Origin: CAVPJW01 sp963705525
GTDB lineage: Bacteria > Acidobacteriota > Vicinamibacteria > Vicinamibacterales > CAVPJW01
Assembly (NCBI GenBank): GCA_963705525.1
Contig: CAVPJW010000006.1
Coordinates: forward strand, 496,001-560,000
Direction: 5' to 3'
Length of the DNA stretch: 64,000 bases
Under the pieces are notes generated by a model that was given only the letters and a program-made list of their open reading frames with translations, did no database searches and was not told the DNA's origin. Made by a program: the position numbers and the translations under genes. Of the stretch, positions 37,977-47,682 are shown one piece after another; the stretch's first letter is position 1; every line of letters starts with the position of its first letter.

Positions 37977-39155
37977 GTGTCCGAGCCCGACGTGCCGCCG
38001 TATCCCGATTTCTCGCGCGTGGAGATCGAAAACCGCTGGGAGCGCGCTCGAGCCCTCATGCGCGCGCAGGGCATCGACGCCCTGCTCCTGACCTCCGAAA
38101 GCAACTACCGATATCTGAGCGGCCACGTCACCCAGTCGTGGCCGCTCAAGGTGCGTCCGCTGTTCATGGTGCTGCCGCGCGCGGCTGCGCCTGTGCTGGT
38201 CGTGGCCACGTCCGAAGCGAGCGGCGCACGCAACACATCATACGTGGCCGACATTCGCGTCTTCCGTACGCTCGTCCAGCCGGGAGTGAACGAGCTCGTC
38301 GATGCGCTCGGGAGTCGGGATCTGACCGATCGTGTGATCGGATGCGAGCTGGGTGCTGGTCAGCGTCTCGGCATGCCCTACGACGACTTCAAAACGCTGA
38401 GGCAGAAGGTGAGCGACGCGAGATTTGTGGACGCGACGGACCTGCTCTGGTCGTTGCGTCGGATCAAGTCGCCGGGCGAAATCGGCTACCTGCGAAAAGC
38501 CGCGCAGATCACCGGCCAGGCTGTCTCCGAGCTCCTGCAGGACGTGCGCGAGGGATGGACTGAGCGGCAGGTCTATCAAATGGTCGCCAGCCGTGTGATG
38601 TCGCTCGGCGCAGATCGGCCTGGCTACCTTCCGGTGAACGCCGACAGTCACGCGCCCGACAGCATGACAGGTGGTCCGACCGATCGCCAGCTGGTGGCCG
38701 GGCGCACGGTCTATCTGGGCGCGGGGTGCGTCTATCGCGGCTACTGGTCCGATCTCGTGCGCTGTCTTGCGGTGGGCCGCGCGAGCGATCACCAGCGCCA
38801 GATGTACGCGTCGATTCGCCGGGCCATGGATCGATGCCTGAACATCATGCGTCCAGGCGTCGCGGTCGCCGACGTGATGCGGGCGTCGCTCGCGGAATTC
38901 GAGGCCGCCGGCCTGCTGGACCGGGTGAGCCGCGGCGGACGCATCGGACTCGGCACGGGGCTTGATCTGAGCGAGCCGCCGTCAATCAGTCTCGACGATT
39001 CGTCCACGCTCGAGGCGGGAATGGTGCTCTACATCGAGCCGAACTGCCAGACCGAGGAAGGCAACTTCATGGTGGAGGAAACCGTGCTCGTGACCGACGA
39101 TGGCGTCGAGATGCTGTCGACGCGGGCACCCGCCGACATGCCTGTGGTTGGTTGA
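37977..39155 (+). CDS. M24-fold protein lacking two metal ligands (creatinase-like / pseudo-aminopeptidase P)
   Basis: 392 residues from GTG 37977. It has an N-terminal creatinase/prolidase domain (about 15-150) and a C-terminal pita-bread domain. In the M24 metal site, the first Asp (DxG) is replaced (TVYLGAGCVY), the second is kept (GYWSDLVR), the His of the GHG motif is absent (GGRIGLGTGLD), and both Glu are kept (YIEPN, MVEETVLVTDDG). The metal-free relative creatinase shows that this fold can hydrolyse C-N bonds without metals, so a different chemistry or a non-catalytic role is likely. A metal-competent paralogue lies at 40171-41352. Confidence 0.8.
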   Translation: MSEPDVPPYPDFSRVEIENRWERARALMRAQGIDALLLTSESNYRYLSGHVTQSWPLKVRPLFMVLPRAAAPVLVVATSEASGARNTSYVADIRVFRTLVQPGVNELVDALGSRDLTDRVIGCELGAGQRLGMPYDDFKTLRQKVSDARFVDATDLLWSLRRIKSPGEIGYLRKAAQITGQAVSELLQDVREGWTERQVYQMVASRVMSLGADRPGYLPVNADSHAPDSMTGGPTDRQLVAGRTVYLGAGCVYRGYWSDLVRCLAVGRASDHQRQMYASIRRAMDRCLNIMRPGVAVADVMRASLAEFEAAGLLDRVSRGGRIGLGTGLDLSEPPSISLDDSSTLEAGMVLYIEPNCQTEEGNFMVEETVLVTDDGVEMLSTRAPADMPVVG

Positions 39156-39194
39156 CGAGCCGCCTCGAGTCGTTCCAGGAAGCCAGTTCGAGGT

Positions 39195-40163
39195 TCACCT
39201 CAGCTCCGAGAACAGCGTGCAGATGAGATCGCCCGGGCTCGCCGAGGCGTACTCACGATGCGCAGCGATGATTCCGGCCTGCGGTGCCCGAATCTCCTCG
39301 ATCGCTCCGCCGTGCAGATCATGAAGGGTCCCCAGGATGTCGCCGGCATTGACCGTGGCGCCGAGCGTCGTGCGAACGCGAAGCAGCCCGCCGCGCTCAC
39401 AGAAGACGTGGCGCCCTTCGTAACGTCTGGCGTCAGGGTGCGGGTTCGGCGTTCCGTCGAGCATCCCGAGGTGCTGCATCAACGCCGTCAGGTGAGCCTT
39501 GTAGGTCCGACGGTTTTCCGGTCGTGACCGGCCAGAGTCGCCGATTTCCATCTCGATCCCCGGAATGCCGGCTTCGTTCGCGATTCGCACCAGAAGACCC
39601 TCGGGCCATGTCGTCATGCGAATCCGCTCGAATCCGCTCGCTAGAGCCGCCAGGTACCCGCGTTCAGCCAGGGGTGATTGATGGCCCCACACTTCCACGA
39701 AAGGCAGCGTTGTGCCGGTCGCGAACCAGCTATGAAGAGTACAGAGAAAATCCGCGTGCACAACGACGCGCGAACGGATGAGATGTGCGAGCCGTTCAGT
39801 CGGCGATCCGTTGACGTAGCCAGGGAAACTCCGATTGAGATCGAGTCGATCGGACGGACTCCGGCGCTCGCCGGCTTCGAATGCCGACGGGTTCGCTACG
39901 GGAACGAGGATCAACCGCCCGCGAAGGTCCGCGGGCATTTCGTCCCAGAGCTCCATCAGAGCCAGGATGCCTTCGGGCTCGTCTCCGTGAATGCCGGCGA
40001 TCGCGACCAGGCACGGACCGGGCTCGTTTCCGCACGCGATCTTGACGGGAATCTTCGGCGGAGCTCCATCGGTCGATGCCAGGCCTTGAAGATCGAGCGA
40101 GTGCCGGCACTGTGCAGGCCTGTGGTGGACGTCCAGTTGGTCGACGAGATGCACGTCGCTCAC
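39195..40163 (-). CDS. Succinylglutamate desuccinylase/aspartoacylase-family deacylase
   Basis: 322 residues of the AstE/AspA family of M14-like zinc carboxypeptidase folds. Zn ligands are His and Glu in AIAGIHGDEPEG (about 56-66) and His in CTLHSWFATG (about 142). The substrate-binding Asn-Arg is seen in DLNRSFPG, and Glu in IPGIEMEIGD is the likely general base. A C-terminal beta domain (ERGGLLRVRTTLGATVNAGD) follows. The family removes acyl groups from N-acyl amino acids. DoeB of ectoine degradation, an N-acetyl-diaminobutyrate deacetylase, belongs here. Its neighbours are two M24-fold enzymes and an amino acid transporter. The stop of the neighbouring M24 gene is 7 bp upstream. Confidence 0.85.
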   Translation of the reverse strand: MSDVHLVDQLDVHHRPAQCRHSLDLQGLASTDGAPPKIPVKIACGNEPGPCLVAIAGIHGDEPEGILALMELWDEMPADLRGRLILVPVANPSAFEAGERRSPSDRLDLNRSFPGYVNGSPTERLAHLIRSRVVVHADFLCTLHSWFATGTTLPFVEVWGHQSPLAERGYLAALASGFERIRMTTWPEGLLVRIANEAGIPGIEMEIGDSGRSRPENRRTYKAHLTALMQHLGMLDGTPNPHPDARRYEGRHVFCERGGLLRVRTTLGATVNAGDILGTLHDLHGGAIEEIRAPQAGIIAAHREYASASPGDLICTLFSELR

Positions 40164-40170
40164 GATCAGC

Positions 40171-41352
40171 TCAGCTGACGATCGGCATTTCGGTCGGCGC
40201 CCGTCGGCTCAACAACTCGACGCCGGTGTCGGTGATGACCAGGTTTTCCTCATGAACCATCATCTTCACGGTGTTGCTGCCGGGAACGGTATACGTGGCG
40301 CCGGGCTCGATTGTCAAAACCATGCCCGGCCGGAGCACTGTGAGATCGCTCCGACTGAGAGACGGCGCTTCGGTGAGGAGCAGGCCAACACCGTGGCCCA
40401 TTCGCCCGATATTCGCGCCCGCACATCCCGCGCCTGATAACGAATCGGCCATCGCCTGCCACACATCGCTGGCACGTTGTCCCGGACGAACTGCCGCGAT
40501 GCCCACGTCCGTGGCGTGATAGACGGCATCGAAGGCCCTGCGCACGTCCGCCGACGGCGGCCCGAAGGAAAAATGCCGATCGAAGTCGCAGAAGTACCCG
40601 TCAATGGTGCAGCCGACGTCGATGTAGAGCACGTCGCCGCTCATCAGGACTCGGTCGGTCGGTCCCACGTTGGTGTTGTCGTAACCGCTATGCCCTGACA
40701 CGCCGACCAGGTACGGCACCCTGTCGGCGCCTCGCCGAATCAGATCGAGGTGAAGCGTTGAACACACCTCACGTTCGGTGACTCCCTCTCGAAGGAAGCC
40801 GGGCAACGCCTCGAGGCCGTCCGACAGGATCTGCGCCGCACGGCGGATGCGATCGATCTCAGAGGACGACTTGATCATTCGCACCGCGCTCATGGCGGCT
40901 CCACCGTCGCGGATCTCCGTCGGTGCGATCATCTGCCGCAGCCGCAGAAAATCCGCGACCGGCATTCCCAGCCTGCTTTCAGGCCCAATCTCGGCGCCAA
41001 TCGCTCCATGGCTGCCCCGACACTCTCCGAGCGCCGAGGCCACGAGCGAGATGCCATCGTCCGAAGGATTGGGCGCCTGCCAGGTGCGAACATCTGGAAT
41101 CCAGGAGGTCGCGCGCATGCCTGACAGGTTGCTCGCGGGCACGATGGCCACCGGCGGGGCACATCGTGGCAGCACGAAGTACCGCGGCCGTGTGGGGCTG
41201 ATCCACGTCTGGCTGTCGAATCCGGTGAAGTACCGGAAATTGGCCTCGGACGTGATGAGAAGCGCATCCAATCGGGCGGCGGTCATCTCCGCGCGGGCAC
41301 GTTCCACGCGGCGTTCGAATTCCAGGCTCGAGAATTGTTCCATCGGCTTCAT
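40171..41352 (-). CDS. M24-family metallopeptidase (Xaa-Pro aminopeptidase/ectoine hydrolase-like)
   Basis: About 393 residues from ATG 41352 (MKPMEQFSSLEFERRVERAR). The M24 metal site looks nearly complete: Asp in YIDVG, Asp in CDFDRHFSFG, His in GHGVGLLLTE, Glu in TIEPGATYT and Glu in VHEENLVITD. The N-terminal domain reads SEANFRYFTGFDSQTW. This contrasts with the paralogue at 37977, which lacks two of these residues. The fold includes prolidases, creatinase and ectoine hydrolase (DoeA/EutD). Located between the AstE-type deacylase and a divergent PLP enzyme, it probably opens or trims a cyclic or acylated amino acid (inference). Confidence 0.82.
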   Translation of the reverse strand: MKPMEQFSSLEFERRVERARAEMTAARLDALLITSEANFRYFTGFDSQTWISPTRPRYFVLPRCAPPVAIVPASNLSGMRATSWIPDVRTWQAPNPSDDGISLVASALGECRGSHGAIGAEIGPESRLGMPVADFLRLRQMIAPTEIRDGGAAMSAVRMIKSSSEIDRIRRAAQILSDGLEALPGFLREGVTEREVCSTLHLDLIRRGADRVPYLVGVSGHSGYDNTNVGPTDRVLMSGDVLYIDVGCTIDGYFCDFDRHFSFGPPSADVRRAFDAVYHATDVGIAAVRPGQRASDVWQAMADSLSGAGCAGANIGRMGHGVGLLLTEAPSLSRSDLTVLRPGMVLTIEPGATYTVPGSNTVKMMVHEENLVITDTGVELLSRRAPTEMPIVS

Positions 41353-41424
41353 GCCAGACGATCGCGCCGTTGACACTGTTCTATCCGCCACTCATCATAT
41401 CGCCGGCTCGCATACCTCTCACAG

Positions 41425-42654
41425 ATGACTATCAACGTCCATCCGTCGACGAAGTATTGGACACGGTGCGACGCGTGTGGGGCGGAGCGAGACTCTTCTG
41501 TCGTCGCCTTCAGATGCGCAAGCTGCCGCGGAGCTCTCACCGTCACCTACGACTGGAATGATGTCCGGATGCCGCGTTCGACGACTGGCATGTGGGACTA
41601 CGCTCCTGTGCTGCCCATCAGCGACGCCAAACACATCGTTACGCTCGGAGAGGGTGCCACGCCGTTCATCGAGGCTGCCACTGAGAGCGCGTGTCGCCTC
41701 TTTTGGAAGAACGAGGCGCGCAACCCGACCGGATCGCAGAAGGATCGCGCCATCTCGGTGTCCTTGTCGAAGGCCAAGGAAGCCGGCGCGTCTCGTGTCA
41801 TCCTGGCATCGACCGGCAGTTCGGGACTGGCATGCGCCGCCTATAGCGCGCGTGCGGGCCTCGACTGCGTCGTTCTCGTACCCGAAGGCACGCCGCCCGA
41901 GCGTTCGATTGTCATGGAATGTTTCGGGGCCGTCGTCATCGAAGTGCCCGGACCGTTCAAGGAAACGGCGCGGATTCTCGACCTGCTCGAAAGCGATCCG
42001 TCCTGGTATCTGGCTTCGACGAACCGACGGACGAACCCCTATCAGGCCGAGGGAGTGCGCACGATCGCCTTCGAAATCCTGAACCAGCTTGGCCGCGCGC
42101 CCGATTGGCTCGTCGTGCCGGTTGGCGGCGGAGGAACGCTGTCGGGAATCTATCGCGGCTTCCGCGACTTGCGCGGCCTCGGCATGATCGATAGCGTGCC
42201 ACGCTTTGCCGCCGTCCAACCGGCCGGTTGGAACACAGTGGAGCAGGCACTGGCGCGCGGGCTGCGCGGCGAGGCGGCTCTAGCGGTTATCCCGATCGAC
42301 ACTTCTCGCGACACCGTGATGAACAACCTGAAATCCGGATTGCGATCAGATATCGCCGATGTCATCGCGGCCGTCGAGGCGACGAATGGAACGGCGCTCG
42401 CGGTGCCGGACGAGGATGCGCTCGCCTGGCAGGCGCGGCTCGCCGCCACCGAAGGCATCTTCAGTGAACCATCGGGAGCCGCCGCGGCGGCGGCGGTCGC
42501 TTCCCTCGTCGGAAGGGGAGTCGTGAAGGGCTCGGAGACCGTGGTTGCCGTGATTACCGGATCAGGATTCCGGCAGTTGGGTGTGCTGCCGGAGAGTCGA
42601 CGAATCACACTGTCAGCCAATGCCGCTCCTGACGCACTGGAGCGCGCCTTCGCG

Positions 42655-42675
<21 letters not shown>
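41425..42675 (+). CDS. Threonine-synthase-like PLP fold-II enzyme
   Basis: 416 residues. It has an N-terminal zinc-ribbon-like segment (CDACG, then CASC, about 15-40) and the PLP lysine motif NEARNPTGSQKDRAIS (Lys about 105), then STGSSGLACAAYSARAGLDC (substrate-contact loop), VVPVGGGGTLSGIYRGFRDL (phosphate loop) and FSEPSGAAAAAA near the C-terminus. Threonine-synthase-like and threonine/diaminopropionate lyase-like enzymes share these features. EutB of ectoine loci is also fold II. The reaction (beta- or gamma-elimination) cannot be chosen from sequence alone. Divergent from the M24 gene (72-bp gap); the stop overlaps the ABC ATPase gene by 21 bp. Confidence 0.82.
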
Positions 42676-43401
<726 letters not shown>

Positions 43402-43409
43402 GGTGCGCT

Positions 43410-44075
43410 CTACTCTCTCACCCGGTATTTCTCGAACAGGCGATTGACAATCAGCGATTGCGGGTACGTCATCAGGAAATAGACCATCGCGGTGACCGTA
43501 AAGATTTCGAGCGGCCGAAACGTGTCCGTCGCCAGATACCGCGCCTGAAACATCAGTTCGGCGACGCCGATGGTCGCCACGATCGATGTGTCTTTGAAGA
43601 GGCCGACCCACATCGCCGCCATCGGTGGAATCATGCGCGTCACGGCCTGCGGCAGCACGATGCGCTGCATCGACTGAAACCGCGTCATTCCCAGCGCCAT
43701 GGCGCCCTGCGTTTGTCCGACATCGACGGAGAGGATCCCGGCGCGGTAGATCTCAGCCATGTATGCCGCAACGTTCAGCCCGAGCGCCACCAGTCCTGAA
43801 TTGAACGGCGACAACCTGATGTCGAGCGCGAGCGGCATCACCGTGTAGATCCAGATCACCTGCACGAGAAGGGGAGTGGTCCGAAAGAGTTCGGTGAAGA
43901 CGTAAGCGACGGCCTTCGCCAGGCGCCAGGCGCTGAGCCGGCACAATGCAACTGCGAGCCCTCCGATGAGGCCGATCAGCATCGACAACACTGTCAGGAG
44001 GCACGTCAGCCAGAGGCCGCTCAGAAGAGTCGGCAGATTCTCCCAGACGATGTCGAACCGCCACACGTAGGGCAT
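43410..44075 (-). CDS. Polar amino acid ABC transporter permease (HisM/GltK type)
   Basis: 221 residues with five transmembrane helices. The EAA loop reads AEIYRAGILSVDVGQTQGA, then MTRFQSMQRIVLPQAVTR (about 112-150), the ATPase-contact motif of His/Glu/Gln-type importers. It lies 8 bp upstream of the ATPase start. Together with the second permease it should form the heterodimeric channel. Confidence 0.9.
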   Translation of the reverse strand: MPYVWRFDIVWENLPTLLSGLWLTCLLTVLSMLIGLIGGLAVALCRLSAWRLAKAVAYVFTELFRTTPLLVQVIWIYTVMPLALDIRLSPFNSGLVALGLNVAAYMAEIYRAGILSVDVGQTQGAMALGMTRFQSMQRIVLPQAVTRMIPPMAAMWVGLFKDTSIVATIGVAELMFQARYLATDTFRPLEIFTVTAMVYFLMTYPQSLIVNRLFEKYRVRE

Positions 44076-44123
44076 ATCAGTGTTCGTTGCCGTCGGCAGG
44101 CGGGCGGGTCCGTTCGCGCATGC

Positions 44124-44759
44124 TCAATGAGCCAGATGCCTGCGATGAAGAGTGTTCACGAGGAGCGTCAGCGGGTAGGTCAGGGCCGCATAGAGAATCG
44201 CCGCGGCGGTGAGAGCTTCCACCGATCTCATCGTCAAACCCGCGAGTGTCTGCGCGTGCCACATCAGTTCCTGAAGGTTGATCACAGAAACCAGTGACGT
44301 GTCCTTGCACAGGCTGATGAATGCGCTGCCGATGGGCGGCAGCACACGGCCGACAGCTTGCGGCAGTACAACGCGCCTGAGTGCCTGACCTCGCGTCATG
44401 CCGAGCGCCAGCGCCGCGTGTCGCTGTCCGGCGGGCAGCGACAGTATCCCCGCCCGAAAGATTTCCGCGAGGTTTGCGCCGACGTTGCAGCTGAGCGTCA
44501 GGATGCCGGCGCCGAATGCGCTCAACGTGATGCCGGTCAGAATCGGCAGCGCGAAAAAGACCCAGAGAATCTGCGCCAGGAACGGTGTGCTGCGCCAGAT
44601 GTCGACGTAGAGTCCCGCTAAGGCCCGCAGGGCGGCGAACCTCGACATGCGCGCCAATGCCACCACCAGCCCGATTGCCAGGCCGAGAACGATCGAAACG
44701 ACGGCGAGAAGAACGGTCAGACCGAGGCCGGCGATGAGATAGGGGAGGTACTCGCTCAC
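44124..44759 (-). CDS. Polar amino acid ABC transporter permease, second subunit
   Basis: 211 residues, five predicted helices (GLGLTVLLAVVSIVLGLAIGL first). The EAA loop is AEIFRAGILSLPAGQRHAA, then MTRGQALRRVVLPQAVGR (about 95-135). It is similar in design to the permease at 43410 but clearly divergent in sequence, as expected for the two halves of an EhuCD-like or HisQM-like channel. It begins 20 bp after the SBP stop. Confidence 0.9.
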   Translation of the reverse strand: MSEYLPYLIAGLGLTVLLAVVSIVLGLAIGLVVALARMSRFAALRALAGLYVDIWRSTPFLAQILWVFFALPILTGITLSAFGAGILTLSCNVGANLAEIFRAGILSLPAGQRHAALALGMTRGQALRRVVLPQAVGRVLPPIGSAFISLCKDTSLVSVINLQELMWHAQTLAGLTMRSVEALTAAAILYAALTYPLTLLVNTLHRRHLAH

Positions 44760-44779
44760 TGCTGCGCGTTCGGCGGGCT

Positions 44780-45655
44780 CTAGCGGGCCAACAGCATCGA
44801 TTCGAGCGAGCTGTGTTTGACGATCGACGCGTTGAGCTCGGTCTGGATGCTCGCGACCACAGCCTCGAGGAACTTCTTGAATTCCGGATCGCCTTTCGGC
44901 AGCGCCATTCCGAGCGGCGTCGGGATGTCGGGATTCTTCATGCAGTTTTCCGGTCCGCCCGGCAGGATCTTGAGTTGGGGGAACTGCTTGCCGACGAGAA
45001 GGGCCCGGGCCGAATCGAGCGTCGCCACATCGATGCGGCCACCCATGACTTCCTCCATCCGGGTGACGCCGCCAACTGGCATCGGGATCGCGTTGATGGT
45101 CGCCTTCGGATACTTCTCCCTGAACGGTCGATCCGATCCGGTTCCGGTCCAGAGGCCGACGGTGACGGACGGCTGATTCAGGTCTTCGAGCGAGTTGATC
45201 CTGTGATTGTCCTTCCGCACCGCATAGCAGTGTCCGGCGGTTGCGTAGGTTACGAAGTCAACCACCTGTCGTCGTCGTTCCGTGGCGTACAGCGGCGCGA
45301 TTGCCAGGTCGAACTGATTTGCCTGGATGCCGGCGATGATGACGTCCGACGCGGAAGGGATCAGCTCCATCTTCACGCCGAGGACGCGGCCGATCTCGCG
45401 GCCGAGCTCGACGCTGGGGCCGTAGAACTCTCCCGTCTTCGGATTCTGGCCGAGCCAGGGCAGCGCCACGTTGACGCCCGCGCGGAGCGTGCCGCGATTT
45501 CGCACCCGGTCGATGATCGGACTCTGGCCTTTGGCCGGAACCTGCACGGGAGCGCGGGCTGCATCGAATGGCGCCGATCCGATGAAGGCGAGAAACAGGC
45601 TCACACTAAGCCAGCGACGTGCGCGAGAGCGATCGGCGGTTTGAGATTGTGTCAA
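44780..45655 (-). CDS. Polar amino acid ABC transporter, substrate-binding protein (SBP_bac_3)
   Basis: About 291 residues from a TTG at 45655 (MTQSQTADRSRARRWLSVSLF), which gives a proper signal peptide (about 14-35). The open frame runs further upstream but without protein-like sequence. Mature features: RNRGTLRAGVNVALPWLGQN, the ligand-contact region FDLAIAPLYATERRRQVVDF with the Arg expected to hold the carboxylate, and SVTVGLWTGTGSDRPF. The final lobe carries the Asp in GRIDVATLDSAR. The ligand is a zwitterion, probably an amino acid or cyclic derivative. The TTG start is inferred, as no ATG or GTG fits. Confidence 0.82.
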   Translation of the reverse strand: MTQSQTADRSRARRWLSVSLFLAFIGSAPFDAARAPVQVPAKGQSPIIDRVRNRGTLRAGVNVALPWLGQNPKTGEFYGPSVELGREIGRVLGVKMELIPSASDVIIAGIQANQFDLAIAPLYATERRRQVVDFVTYATAGHCYAVRKDNHRINSLEDLNQPSVTVGLWTGTGSDRPFREKYPKATINAIPMPVGGVTRMEEVMGGRIDVATLDSARALLVGKQFPQLKILPGGPENCMKNPDIPTPLGMALPKGDPEFKKFLEAVVASIQTELNASIVKHSSLESMLLAR

Positions 45656-45800
45656 GACGGGCCAGCTTACCAAAAAGACCGGCGTACGTGTGCCTTGACA
45701 AGCGTCGCCGTCCATGTTGTCGTGTCGGCCTCGCATTCGGAGACGAATCGCGGCTGACCGATCGTGTGGCTGAGCAGACGGCGGGGAGACACCCAAGACG

Positions 45801-46598
45801 ATGGACAGGCCGGACATTCCGCGCACCGTGCTCTGGCAGAAGTGCCGGCGGAGCGAAATCAAGGACGCCGCCGATGCCGGCGCGGTTGCGCTCCTGCCGA
45901 TCGGCGCCGTCGAACAACATGGTCCGCACTTGCCATTGGACACCGACAGTTTCACGGCGTTCATCGTGTGCGCGCGCGCGGCTGAACGCATCCGCGACTT
46001 CCCGGTGCTGGTGCTGCCGCCGATCTGGTGGGGTCTCTCACCTCACTGGATGGGTTTTCCCGGGACCCTGACGCTCAAGGCCGAGACGCTCCTGGCGTTG
46101 ATCGCGGACGTGAGCGAGAGCGTTGCCCATCATGGAGTCCGGCGTTTGATCATTGTCAACGGTCATGCAGGAAATAACGGACTCATTCAGGTGGCGGCCC
46201 TGAGGGCGACGGAGATGGGGCTTCAGGCCGCAGCGCTTTCATACTGGAACGTGATTCCCGAAGTCATGCGATCGTTGACGGAACGCGACGGCGGCAGCAT
46301 CGGCCACTCGGGTGAAATGGAGACGTCGATCCAACTCTTTCTGCAGCCGGATTGTGTGGAGATCAGCGCAGTGACAAACGAACAGTGCCTCGATCTGGCC
46401 GTCCGCGACCAGCGGTACGGCCCGACGGAAGGCATCTACCTGCCGCCGACGCCGGCGCTCGACTCGCCGCACGGTGTCTATGGCATCGCTCACGCAGGCA
46501 CCGCCGACAAGGGTCGGAAGGTGATCGATGCCGCAGCCGATCGAGTGGCCGAGTTTGTTCGACGCTTCAGGACATACGATGCGCATCAGCCGCGTTGA
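45801..46598 (+). CDS. Creatininase-family amidohydrolase
   Basis: 265 residues. Creatininase-family motifs are complete: PIGAVEQHGPHLPLDTD (about 34-50; Glu, His and Asp metal ligands), IIVNGHAGNNG (His) and GHSGEMETS (Glu). Creatininase opens the cyclic amide of creatinine; related enzymes hydrolyse other lactams or formamides. It starts the plus-strand half of the catabolic island, divergent from the SBP gene (145-bp shared regulatory gap). The MLE-like gene begins inside its 3' end (20-bp overlap). A cyclic-amide substrate delivered by the adjacent transporter is a plausible inference. Confidence 0.88.
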   Translation: MDRPDIPRTVLWQKCRRSEIKDAADAGAVALLPIGAVEQHGPHLPLDTDSFTAFIVCARAAERIRDFPVLVLPPIWWGLSPHWMGFPGTLTLKAETLLALIADVSESVAHHGVRRLIIVNGHAGNNGLIQVAALRATEMGLQAAALSYWNVIPEVMRSLTERDGGSIGHSGEMETSIQLFLQPDCVEISAVTNEQCLDLAVRDQRYGPTEGIYLPPTPALDSPHGVYGIAHAGTADKGRKVIDAAADRVAEFVRRFRTYDAHQPR

Positions 46599-47682
46599 CG
46601 CGATTCCGCTCCGCGTGAAGAAAGCCTGGCAGTCGACCAGTGCGCTCGGACTCCGCACCGAGAGCACCTTCGGCCTCGTCATCGTCGAAACCGACGAAGG
46701 AGTTCGCGGGCTGGGCGAAATCGCCATGTTCTGGAACGGCGGCGGCGCGGCCCTGTGCCCGATGGTGCGCGATCAGCTTGGACCGGTACTGGTCGGTCAG
46801 TCGCCGTTCGACATCAACCGGGCCGTGGCGCGGATGGACGAAGCCATTCAATTCTCGCCCGCCGCCAATCCCGCGAAGGCCGCCATCGAAATGGCGCTTC
46901 ACGATATCGTCGGCCGCGCGTGGAACACGCCGGTCTACAACATTCTCGGCGGCCGGATGCGTGAGTCGATCGTGCTGTCCATGTCCGTCGCGCTCGCGCC
47001 GGTTGAGGCGATGGTGGCGCAGGCGGAAGAGTTCGTGCGCCGGGGCTTTCGAGGTGTCAAGCTCAAGGTCGGACGCGATCCCGATCACGACGTCGCCGCG
47101 ACGGCGGCCATCCGCAAGGCGGTCGGCGATGGAATTGTAATTCGGCTCGACGCCAACATGGGCTGGTCGTCGGCGAAGGAGGCTCTCAGCGTCATCACGC
47201 GGCTCGCGCCACTTCGAATTCACTCGATCGAGCAGCCGATTCGGCCTGAAGCGATCGACGCTCTGGCGCAGCTGAAGGCCGAGAGCCCGATCCCGATCAT
47301 GGTGGACGAATCCGTGTGGGGACCGGACGATGCGTATCGGGTGATCCGAGAGCGAACGGCCGACATCCTGAACGTGTACGTCAGCGAAGCCGGCGGGCTC
47401 CGCAACGCTCTGCGCATTTTCGATATCGCGCAGGCCGCCGGTCTGCAGTGCACGATCGGCAGCATGCCAGAGCTCGGTATTGGCACGGCAGCATGCGCGC
47501 ATCTCGGTGTGGCGGTTGGCCACCTCAACGAACCGGCGGACACTTGTGGGTTTCTCTATTACTCCGAGAACCTGATTCGCGAGCGTTGGGATGTGCGTGA
47601 CGGGGTGATCGCGCCGCTCGAAGGCGCCGGCCTCGGCGTGACGCTCGATGAGGATCGCCTGGCGGCCCTTCGAATCGACTAA
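46579..47682 (+). CDS. Enolase-superfamily enzyme (muconate cycloisomerase/dipeptide epimerase subgroup)
   Basis: 367 residues from ATG 46579 (MRISRVDAIPLRVKKAW). A capping domain (about 1-125) is followed by the barrel with VKLKVGRDPDHD (KxK on strand 2), metal ligands in RLDANMGW, IEQPIRPE and VDESVWG. At strand 6, where muconate cycloisomerases and dipeptide epimerases carry a second catalytic Lys, the sequence is DILNVYVSEAGGL with no Lys, so the acid/base arrangement differs from the textbook members. Dehydratase or racemase activity on an acid substrate is possible. It is co-transcribed with the creatininase gene and overlaps the convergent M20 gene by 4 bp. Confidence 0.8.
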   Translation: MRISRVDAIPLRVKKAWQSTSALGLRTESTFGLVIVETDEGVRGLGEIAMFWNGGGAALCPMVRDQLGPVLVGQSPFDINRAVARMDEAIQFSPAANPAKAAIEMALHDIVGRAWNTPVYNILGGRMRESIVLSMSVALAPVEAMVAQAEEFVRRGFRGVKLKVGRDPDHDVAATAAIRKAVGDGIVIRLDANMGWSSAKEALSVITRLAPLRIHSIEQPIRPEAIDALAQLKAESPIPIMVDESVWGPDDAYRVIRERTADILNVYVSEAGGLRNALRIFDIAQAAGLQCTIGSMPELGIGTAACAHLGVAVGHLNEPADTCGFLYYSENLIRERWDVRDGVIAPLEGAGLGVTLDEDRLAALRID

